Positions 18,095-24,703 of a stretch of DNA of 64,000 nt are shown one piece after another. Each line of letters starts with the position of its first letter. Within the stretch, counting starts at the first letter, position 1. This DNA is from Caballeronia fortuita (GTDB lineage Bacteria > Pseudomonadota > Gammaproteobacteria > Burkholderiales > Burkholderiaceae), in contig NZ_FCNX02000015.1 in NCBI RefSeq assembly GCF_001544835.2, positions 124,001 to 188,000 on the forward strand, written 5' to 3'. The notes beneath the pieces are model-generated. The model did not search any database, was not told the DNA's origin, and saw only the letters and a list, made by a program, of their open reading frames with translations. A program made the translations under genes and the position numbers.

Positions 18095-19084
18095 ATGCGC
18101 TCAATGGTCTTCGATGGCAAGACGCCCGTTCTGCAGGCCCGCGATCTGCCCGATCCGTTGCCGCGCGCGGGCGAACTGCTCATCGACGTGCACGCGTGCG
18201 GCGTGTGCCGTACCGATCTTCACGTCGTCGACGGCGAGCTCGCGCATCCGAAACGGCCCGTCATCCCGGGGCACGAAATTGTCGGGACCGTCGCGCAATG
18301 CGGCGCGGGCGTGACGGACTTCGCGCCCGGCGATCGCGTGGGCGTGCCGTGGCTCGGACATACGTGCGGTCATTGCCGCTATTGCGCGGCGGGCCGCGAA
18401 AATCTCTGCGATACGCCGGGCTTTACTGGCTATACGATCGATGGCGGTTACGCCGAACGCGTCGTCGCCGATGCGCGTTACTGCCTGCATCTGCCGCAAC
18501 GCTATTCCGACATCGAAGCGGCGCCGCTTCTATGCGCGGGACTCATCGGCTATCGCACGCTCGCGATGGCAGGCGAGGCCGAACGCATCGGCATTTACGG
18601 CTTCGGTGCGGCGGCGCATATCGTCGCGCAGGTCGCGGTCCACCAGAGCCGCGCGGTCTACGCGTTCACGCGCCCGGGCGATCTCGCGGCGCAACGGCTC
18701 GCGCTTAGCCTGAAGGCGAAATGGGCGGGCGGCAGCGACGAGACGCCGCCCGGCGAACTCGACGCCGCGCTCATCTTCGCGCCCGCCGGCGCGCTCGTTC
18801 CCACGGCGCTGAAGGCGGTCGCGAAGGGCGGCGCCGTCGTGTGCGGCGGCATCCATATGAGCGACATTCCGTCGTTTCCGTACGGTCTTCTGTGGGGCGA
18901 GCGGCGCGTCATGTCGGTGGCCAATCTCACGCGCGAGGACGGGCGCGCATTCATGCGCATCGCGGGGCAGTTTCACCTCGACATGCACACGACACCTTAT
19001 CCGCTCGACGATGCGAACCGCGCGCTCGCCGATCTGCGCGACGGCAAGCTGACGGGCGCGGCCGTGCTGACGGTCCGCGCGTGA
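18095..19084 (+). CDS. Zinc-dependent alcohol dehydrogenase (MDR superfamily)
   Basis: 329 residues, start at 18095 after CAGGAG. Catalytic zinc ligands are Cys38 (CGVCRTDLH) and His60-Glu61 (GHEIVG); structural zinc ligands are Cys91, Cys94, Cys97 and Cys105 (CGHCRYCAAGRENLC). A Rossmann segment (IGIYGFGAAAHI) binds NAD(P). It resembles AdhA/AdhP-like enzymes acting on primary alcohols or aldehydes. The coenzyme loop has GFGAAA rather than the usual GxGxxG, as seen in a bacterial subgroup of these enzymes. It ends one base before the stop of the convergent Fnr-type gene, so their transcripts must overlap. Confidence 0.9.
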   Translation: MRSMVFDGKTPVLQARDLPDPLPRAGELLIDVHACGVCRTDLHVVDGELAHPKRPVIPGHEIVGTVAQCGAGVTDFAPGDRVGVPWLGHTCGHCRYCAAGRENLCDTPGFTGYTIDGGYAERVVADARYCLHLPQRYSDIEAAPLLCAGLIGYRTLAMAGEAERIGIYGFGAAAHIVAQVAVHQSRAVYAFTRPGDLAAQRLALSLKAKWAGGSDETPPGELDAALIFAPAGALVPTALKAVAKGGAVVCGGIHMSDIPSFPYGLLWGERRVMSVANLTREDGRAFMRIAGQFHLDMHTTPYPLDDANRALADLRDGKLTGAAVLTVRA

Positions 19085-19789
19085 TTACTGACGCTCGAGC
19101 ATCGCGCGATCGACGATCCGCACCTGCCGACCGTTAAGCCCGATCGCGCCTTCGCGCTGCAACTTCGAAAGCGTGCGGCTCACCGTTTCGAGTTCCAGGC
19201 CGAGATAGCTGCCAATATCGGCGCGCGTCATCGGCAGGAGCAATTCGCTCGCGTGTTCGCCCGACGACGATACGCGCGCGTCGAGCCTCTCCGCGAGATC
19301 GAGCAGAAAGGCGGCGACGCGCTCGCGGGCGGGCATCGTGCCGAGCATCAGCGCAAGCCGCGACGCGCGCACGATCTCCGCGCTCATGATCGCGAGCAGT
19401 TCGTGCTGCATCGCCGCGTATTCGCGACACAGCGGCTCGAGAATGCCGACCGGCATGATGCGCACGATGCTCGTTTCAAGCGCGATGGCGTCGCTCTCGT
19501 GCCGGTTCGTGCACACGCCGTCGAGGCCAAGCGTTTCGTTCTTGAAGTGAAATGCCGTGACCTGCGCGTGCGGGGCGCTGTCGTCGTCGCCGCCGGGAAA
19601 GGTCGCGACGGTCTTGAAGCAGCCGCTTTGCACCGTGTACAGGCTGCGCAGCGGTTCGCCCGCGCAATAGAGGGCATCGCCGCGCTCGACGGTGCGTGTG
19701 GGAAACGGAATGGCATCGGCATCCGCGAAGCGGACGTGCAGCGTGGGCGCGCGCCCGGCCGGAACGGCGGTATCGGTTGAAGGTTCCAT
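19085..19789 (-). CDS. Crp/Fnr-family transcriptional regulator lacking the Fnr iron-sulfur cysteines
   Basis: 234 residues, start at 19789 behind AAGGAGGAAG. The cyclic-nucleotide-binding-like beta-roll covers about residues 20-130 and the winged helix-turn-helix about 150-225 with TRADIGSYLGLELETVSRTL, very close to the E. coli FNR recognition helix (ETISR), so it should read an FNR-like TTGAT half-site. The N-terminal cysteine cluster that holds the 4Fe-4S in Fnr is absent; the remaining cysteines are scattered (YCAG, SGCFKT, DGVCTN, LCREY). It may sense something else or be redox-active by thiols. Convergent with the alcohol dehydrogenase gene with no gap. Confidence 0.87.
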   Translation of the reverse strand: MEPSTDTAVPAGRAPTLHVRFADADAIPFPTRTVERGDALYCAGEPLRSLYTVQSGCFKTVATFPGGDDDSAPHAQVTAFHFKNETLGLDGVCTNRHESDAIALETSIVRIMPVGILEPLCREYAAMQHELLAIMSAEIVRASRLALMLGTMPARERVAAFLLDLAERLDARVSSSGEHASELLLPMTRADIGSYLGLELETVSRTLSKLQREGAIGLNGRQVRIVDRAMLERQ

Positions 19790-19850
19790 CGCGGCTTCCT
19801 CCTTCAGACCAGTATGGTTCAGGAAGCGAGGAAAGGAAAATCGTCGATAT

Positions 19851-21182
19851 TCACGGCAGCGGGAGCACGAGGCGCGACTCCGCGCCGCCGCCCTCGCGCG
19901 CGCGCAATTCGAGCGTGCCGCCGTGCAGCCGCGCAATGCGCTCGACGATCGCGAGTCCGAGGCCCGTGCCTTTCGGCTGGCCTTCGCCGCCGCCGCGCTT
20001 GAACGGCTGCTTGAGCGCTTCCGGATCCTGGCCGCCGAGTCCCTTGCCGCGATCCGCGATCACGACGCACGCCGCATTCGCCGCGCGATCGGTCCACGTG
20101 CGCACTTCCAGCCCGACGACGCCGTACAGCACCGCGTTCTGCATCAGGTTCATCAGCATGCGCAACATGCTGATCGGGCGGAACGGAAACGGTTCGATCT
20201 CGCCGAGATCGAGCGAGAACTCGTGGCCCAACCCGGCGAAATCGGCGGCGAGACTGGCGATCAGCGCGTTCAGATCGCCGGTGACGGGCGCTTCCTTCGC
20301 GCCGCTGCCCGCGTAGTCCATGAACTGCTGAAGAATCGTGTCGATGGTGTCGAGATAGCCTTCCGCCGATGCCGCGAACGCCGCGTCCGTCGACGGCACC
20401 GAGGACATCGCCATCGCGAGGCGCAGCTTGGTCATCGGCGTGCGGATGTCGTGCGAGATGCCCGCGAGCATCAGCGCGCGCGTGGCGTCGGCCTCTTTCA
20501 GCGCGGCGGTCATGCGGTTGAAGGCGCCGCTGACCTGCGCGATTTCGGTGGGACCGTCGGTCGGCAGGACGCCGGGTTCGCCGCCCGCCGAGACGAGCCG
20601 CGCGGCGTCGGCGAGATGCGCGAGCGGGCGGTTCAGGTGACGCTGGATCACATAGGCTGTCGCGGTCGCGAGCGCGCCGAGTCCGAGCGACAGGAGCAGC
20701 GCGGTCGTGAGGCCGTCGTCGTGGGCGGCTTCGGGCACGGGCAGCGCGAGCCAGCGCGGCTCGCCCGACAGATGCGCGCGGATCCACAGGCGCTGCTGGC
20801 CGTCGCCGGCGGTGTCGCCGCCTTGCCAGCGCACGGGCATGTCGGCGGGCAAATGCTCGCGCAGGCTTTCGATGAACGTCCGGCGCTGATACGTTTGATA
20901 GAAGCGCAGACGCGATCCCGGCGCCGTTTCGCCCGCGCCGGCCGGCAGTTCGCGGCGCAGGTCGAGATGCGCGGCGACGCTTTGCGCGGCTTGCGGCGGC
21001 GATGTTTTCAGGAGCGTGTCGAGCGTGACGATGTAGCTCGCGAAGGTCGCCGCCGCGCGCTCGATGCGCGGCGTCTGGATGAAGTGCAGGAGCACCGCGA
21101 TCGCGCACACCTGGCTCACCGCGACGAGCGCGACGAGCAGCAGGATGTTGCGTGCGAAGAGCGAGCGCGGCACGACGTTCAC
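19851..21182 (-). CDS. Two-component sensor histidine kinase (EnvZ-like)
   Basis: 443 residues starting at a GTG (21182) that overlaps the response regulator stop, so the pair is translationally coupled. TM1 about 9-29, a periplasmic sensor of about 110 residues, TM2 about 150-175, then HAMP, the dimerisation/phosphoacceptor box SHDIRTPMTKLRL and the ATPase boxes NLMQNAVLYG (N), DRGKGLG (G1) and GTGLGLAIVERI (G2). It autophosphorylates on the His of SHD and passes phosphate to the partner encoded just upstream. The layout is that of EnvZ-type kinases. With an EF-hand protein first in the operon, calcium or envelope state is a plausible input. Confidence 0.9.
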   Translation of the reverse strand: MNVVPRSLFARNILLLVALVAVSQVCAIAVLLHFIQTPRIERAAATFASYIVTLDTLLKTSPPQAAQSVAAHLDLRRELPAGAGETAPGSRLRFYQTYQRRTFIESLREHLPADMPVRWQGGDTAGDGQQRLWIRAHLSGEPRWLALPVPEAAHDDGLTTALLLSLGLGALATATAYVIQRHLNRPLAHLADAARLVSAGGEPGVLPTDGPTEIAQVSGAFNRMTAALKEADATRALMLAGISHDIRTPMTKLRLAMAMSSVPSTDAAFAASAEGYLDTIDTILQQFMDYAGSGAKEAPVTGDLNALIASLAADFAGLGHEFSLDLGEIEPFPFRPISMLRMLMNLMQNAVLYGVVGLEVRTWTDRAANAACVVIADRGKGLGGQDPEALKQPFKRGGGEGQPKGTGLGLAIVERIARLHGGTLELRAREGGGAESRLVLPLP

Positions 21183-21892
21183 GATTCGATTTCCGCGAGC
21201 AGCATGTAGCCGACGCCCCACACCGTCTTGATGAAGCGCGGCTTGCCCGGATCTTCCTCGACGATCTGCCGCAGCCGCAACACCTGCACGTCGATGCTGC
21301 GATCGAGCGCGTCGTGATCGCGGCCACGCGTGCGCGCGATGAGATTGTCGCGGCTGACCGCGCGATTCGGCGACGCGCCGAGCGCGCCCAGCAACTGCAT
21401 CTGCGCGGAATGCATCTCGAACGGCTCGCCGTTGCAATAGAGCTTCTGCTTCGCGAGATCGAAGCGGAAGTCGCCGAAGCGGATGATCTGCTGCGTGTGC
21501 GTCGGGTCGCCCGCCGCGATCTTCTGGCGGCGCAGCAACGCTCGCACGCGCGCGACGAGTTCCTGCGGCAGGAAGGGCTTGGCGAGGTAATCGTCGGCGC
21601 CGGTTTCGAGACCGATGACCTTGTCGACGGGATCGCCCTTCGCGGTGAGCATCAGGATCGGCAGCGTCTGGCCCTCGGCGCGCAGGCGCTTGCAGACCGA
21701 GAGGCCGTCCTCGGGCTCCATCATCCAGTCCAGCACGAGCAGGTCGTAAGGCTCGCGCTGAAGGTAGCGGTCGAGCCGCTTGCCGTTTTCGACGACGCGC
21801 ACCTCGAAACCCTGCGAACTCAGAAAACGCTGCAGCATGTTGCGCAGCTCGGCTTCGTCGTCGAGCACGATGATCTTCGGCAGGGTTTCCAT
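21179..21892 (-). CDS. OmpR-family response regulator
   Basis: 237 residues, start at 21892 following an AGCATCC leader with weak RBS character. Receiver domain about 5-120 with the acidic pair in VLDDEAE, phospho-acceptor Asp in LLVLDWMM and the switch Lys in LAKPF; DNA-binding winged helix about 140-235 ending in TVWGVGYML, the typical OmpR/PhoB signature. It starts 12 bp after the EF-hand gene and overlaps the kinase gene by four bases, so all three form one operon on the minus strand. Confidence 0.92.
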   Translation of the reverse strand: METLPKIIVLDDEAELRNMLQRFLSSQGFEVRVVENGKRLDRYLQREPYDLLVLDWMMEPEDGLSVCKRLRAEGQTLPILMLTAKGDPVDKVIGLETGADDYLAKPFLPQELVARVRALLRRQKIAAGDPTHTQQIIRFGDFRFDLAKQKLYCNGEPFEMHSAQMQLLGALGASPNRAVSRDNLIARTRGRDHDALDRSIDVQVLRLRQIVEEDPGKPRFIKTVWGVGYMLLAEIES

Positions 21893-21903
21893 GGATGCTC
21901 CGG

Positions 21904-22206
21904 TCAGCGTTGCGCGGCGTGTTCGTGCATGAAGGCTTCGATCTGCGGCAGCGTCACGTAGCCGTTCTTGTGCGTGTCGATTTCGTCGAAGTGGCGGGCG
22001 ACCATCGGCATGCCGGTGGATGCCTGCTCGCGCGTGAGCTTGCCGTCGTGCGTGGTGTTGGCGTTCGAGAATCGCGTCTGGAGCTGGCCGAGCGCGTGTT
22101 CGAGCCGCGGGCTCGCGCCCATCGGCTGCGTGGCGGTTTGCGCGAACGCCGCGCCGGATGTCGCGCACGCCGCGCATGCCGCGAGGATGACAAGGAACTT
22201 TCGCAT
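21904..22206 (-). CDS. Secreted EF-hand domain protein
   Basis: 100 residues with an N-terminal signal peptide (about 1-22, ending AAFA). Two EF-hand-like loops follow: N50-T-T-H-D54-G55 to Q61 and D77-T-H-K-N81-G82 to Q88. Both keep the central glycine and some acidic or amide ligands but have Gln instead of Glu at position 12, so calcium affinity may be low or the sites degenerate. It is the first gene of the operon with the OmpR-type regulator and EnvZ-like kinase, suggesting a periplasmic calcium-related input or output of that system. Confidence 0.8.
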   Translation of the reverse strand: MRKFLVILAACAACATSGAAFAQTATQPMGASPRLEHALGQLQTRFSNANTTHDGKLTREQASTGMPMVARHFDEIDTHKNGYVTLPQIEAFMHEHAAQR

Positions 22207-22464
22207 GGCTGTCTCCCTGATCGATAACGGATGAACGTCAACGGTGATGCCATTCTATTGAGCCGCGCGGCGAACGCAATCTTGGGGATGCTACGAATGA
22301 TGTCGCCATATTTCAACCGCGATGCCTCGCGCTTGCGCCGACATCCGGCGACATAAGTTACGGCTCACGCTTTGCGCGGTGCTTCGCTATCGTTCTCATC
22401 GCCGGCGGATGTGTTTCGCTCACGCCGCCGGAATCAACGTCTCACGATGCATGAGGACATCGAC

Positions 22465-22812
22465 ATGAACTTTCAATTGCTCAGCGTTTCCACGATTGCC
22501 GTCATCGGCCTGACTTGCGCGACGAGCGCGTCGGCCGGAACGAGCGTGCAGGTTTCCTACGTAGCGCCCGCCGTGGTCTATGCGCCGCCGCCGCGTCCGG
22601 TCTATTACTACGCGCCGCCGCCTGCGCCGCCGTACTACTACGTGCCGGTGCGCACGGTCGTCGTCGCGCCGCCGGTCGCGCCGGTGGTGGTCAGCGCGCC
22701 GCCTCCGCCGCCGAGGCCGGCGGTCGTCGTGTCGCCGTACGGTCTCGCGCCGGCCGTCAGGGTGACTTATGCGCAGCCGGTGCTCGCGGCGCCCGTCGTC
22801 GTGATGCATTGA
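22465..22812 (+). CDS. Secreted Pro/Val/Tyr-rich low-complexity protein
   Basis: 115 residues, start ATG at 22465 with GAGGAC upstream. A signal peptide (about 1-24, ending ASA) precedes a mature part made almost only of Pro, Val, Tyr and Ala (APPPRPVYYYAPPPAP and similar). Such proteins occur in Burkholderia envelopes but have no known role. A structural or surface function is guessed from composition. It is divergent from the EF-hand operon. Confidence 0.6.
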   Translation: MNFQLLSVSTIAVIGLTCATSASAGTSVQVSYVAPAVVYAPPPRPVYYYAPPPAPPYYYVPVRTVVVAPPVAPVVVSAPPPPPRPAVVVSPYGLAPAVRVTYAQPVLAAPVVVMH

Positions 22813-22929
22813 GCGATGCAATGCACGGCGGCTCCTATACTGGATGAACCGCATCGGACGACCATGCGATGCGGCGGCGAGCCCGGCGCGGCGCGCCGTT
22901 CCATGGCGTTCCAACAGGAGGATCGAGCC

Positions 22930-23211
22930 ATGCTATTCATCGTCAACTGGACTGCGCAGCCCGAGGTCGAGCGACAGGCAGCCGAGCGGTTCCTGCAAAC
23001 GCGCGGCGCGCCGCCCGACGGCATTCGTCTCTTGGGCCGCTGGCACGCGATCGGCTCGATCTGGGGCATCGCCGTGTGCGAGTGCGACGCAATCGAGCCG
23101 CTTGCGCGCTGGGCGCACGAGTGGGCGGATCTCTTCATGTTCGATATCAAGCCAGCCATCACCGACGAGCAGGTCGGAAAAATGCTCGCCGAAGATGCGC
23201 AGCGGCAGTAG
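22930..23211 (+). CDS. DUF3303-like small protein
   Basis: 93 residues, ATG at 22930 behind AGGAGG. The pattern MLFIVNWTAQPE, then GIRLLGRWHAIGSIWGIAVCE and WADLFMFDIKPAITDEQ is that of the DUF3303 family, small ferredoxin-like alpha/beta proteins of unknown role. Cytoplasmic, no signal. It is followed by an imperfect hairpin. Confidence 0.7.
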   Translation: MLFIVNWTAQPEVERQAAERFLQTRGAPPDGIRLLGRWHAIGSIWGIAVCECDAIEPLARWAHEWADLFMFDIKPAITDEQVGKMLAEDAQRQ

Positions 23212-23220
23212 TCGAGCAGC

Positions 23221-23253
23221 CGCCCGATTCGTCTGAAGAAGACGCATCGGGCG
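23221..23253 (+). terminator. Hairpin after the DUF3303-like gene
   Basis: CGCCCGATTCGTCT (23221-23234) pairs with AGACGCATCGGGCG (23240-23253) with one mismatch and a GAAGA loop. No T run follows, so termination strength is uncertain. Confidence 0.5.
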
Positions 23254-23398
23254 CTTAGGGTTTGTGGGGCTTGCCGCGAACAGGATAAAGCCTCATCATT
23301 AAAACGTACTAGTTAGTTCAAATTTGAGCGCTGTCCGCGATACGCGTAGTCTCAATCACCATCGCGATCGTCAGGATGGCGCCGTCAAGGAGCGAAGC

Positions 23399-24235
23399 GT
23401 GACCCAATCCCCTACGAAAGAACCCTGTGTGATATCGGTTGCGATCACCGGCTCGGTGCCGCGCAAGAAGGACAATCCCGCTGTGCCGATCACGATCGCC
23501 GAGCAGATCGAGAGCACGCACGAGGCGTATGAAGCAGGCGCGACGCTCGTGCATCTGCACGTGCGCGACGAGGATGAACGTTCGAGTTCGGACCGGCATC
23601 GCTTCGCCGAATTACAGGAGGGCATTCGCAAGCATTGTCCGGACATCATCATCCAGTTCTCGACGGGCGGGCGCGGGCGTTCCTTCGAACAACGCGGCGC
23701 AATGCTCGATCTGAAGCCGGACATGGCGTCGCTCGCGACGGGATCGGTTAATTTTCCGACGATCGTCTACGAGAACCCGCCTGATTTCGTTCGCTCGCTC
23801 GCGCAGACGATGCTCGATCACAACGTGAAGCCCGAAATCGAAATCTTCGATCTGGCGATGCTGTACAGCACCGTCGATCTCGTGAATCAGGGGCTGTTGA
23901 AGTCGCCGGTTCACGTGCAGTTCGTGCTGGGTGTGAAGAATGCGCTGCCCGCGCGGCGCGAGATTCTCGAATTCGAAGTCGAGCAACTTAAAAAGAATCT
24001 GCCGGATGCGACGTGGACCGCCGCGGGCATCGGACGCCATCAGCTCGAAGTCAATCACTGGACGTTGCAGTTGGGCGGACATTGCCGCACGGGGTTGGAG
24101 GATAACGTGCGCTGGGACAAGGACACGCTCGCGCAGAGTAATGCGCAACTGGTGAGCCGGGTGGCGTCGCTTTGCGCGGAATATGGTCGGCCGGTGGCGA
24201 CGGCGAAAGAGGCGAGGAAGCTGCTGTCGATTTGA
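23399..24235 (+). CDS. Beta-keto acid cleavage enzyme family protein (BKACE, DUF849)
   Basis: 278 residues from a GTG at 23399 with AAGGAG eight bases upstream. The TIM barrel has the BKACE zinc ligands in LVHLHVRDED and the conserved ISVAITGSVPRKKDNPAVPIT start, plus GGHCRTGLEDN near the end. These enzymes condense a beta-keto acid with acetyl-CoA to give a CoA ester and acetoacetate; the original member (Kce) acts on 3-keto-5-aminohexanoate in lysine fermentation. The gene stands alone without lysine-fermentation or carnitine genes, so the beta-keto acid is not known. Confidence 0.85.
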   Translation: MTQSPTKEPCVISVAITGSVPRKKDNPAVPITIAEQIESTHEAYEAGATLVHLHVRDEDERSSSDRHRFAELQEGIRKHCPDIIIQFSTGGRGRSFEQRGAMLDLKPDMASLATGSVNFPTIVYENPPDFVRSLAQTMLDHNVKPEIEIFDLAMLYSTVDLVNQGLLKSPVHVQFVLGVKNALPARREILEFEVEQLKKNLPDATWTAAGIGRHQLEVNHWTLQLGGHCRTGLEDNVRWDKDTLAQSNAQLVSRVASLCAEYGRPVATAKEARKLLSI

Positions 24236-24254
24236 GTGTTGCCTTTGCTGGTCG

Positions 24255-24289
24255 AAGCGCGCTGTCGGGAAACCGCAGCGCGCTTTTTT
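24255..24289 (+). terminator. Rho-independent terminator of the BKACE gene
   Basis: AAGCGCGCTG (24255-24264) pairs with CAGCGCGCTT (24276-24285), followed by a run of T to 24289. Confidence 0.85.
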
Positions 24290-24632
24290 GTTTGGGATGC
24301 TCATCGATTGAAATCGTGGTTACTTCGACGTGCGGTTCCATATAGCGGACCACGTTAGCTAGGGTTTTGCCCGTATGACCGCAAAGAAACGCAAGAGAAA
24401 GGTAACTTTTCGGAATTTATGAATGGAAAGTTCTGCTTAGAAAACTAAAAATTCCGGTGTGGAGAGGTGGGCACGCGGGATTTGCGGTGGTCAAGCTATT
24501 GGTTGTCTTGGAGCAGTAAATGCGTCACATGATTGCCTAGTGTCAAGTTAGTAATCCTATTGTTTGCCTCATCCCGAGAATAACCGGCGGCGTTGGAGTC
24601 GGAGTCGCACGCGGCCGTTAAAAAGTGAGCTG

Positions 24633-24662
24633 GACTTCGAACCTGGAGAACGGTTCGAAGTC
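24633..24662 (+). promoter_or_regulatory. Perfect 11-bp inverted repeat upstream of the adhesin gene
   Basis: GACTTCGAACC (24633-24643) and GGTTCGAAGTC (24652-24662) are exact reverse complements around the 8-base loop TGGAGAAC, ending 41 bases before the adhesin ATG. It could be a leader hairpin affecting translation or a regulator-binding palindrome. No T tract follows, so it is not a classic terminator. Confidence 0.6.
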
Positions 24663-24703
24663 GGGCATTCGACAAAAGAAACAAGGGTTAAGAGGTTGCA
24701 GAT

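Larger units (their letters stand above)
24236..24703. other. 468-bp region between the BKACE gene and the adhesin
   Basis: After the terminator at 24255-24289 the sequence is noticeably A/T-rich compared with the rest of the window (for example around 24380-24470) and contains no supported gene. It carries a perfect 11-bp inverted repeat at 24633-24662 close to the adhesin start. The changed composition together with the adhesin gene suggests acquired or fast-evolving DNA. Confidence 0.5.
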
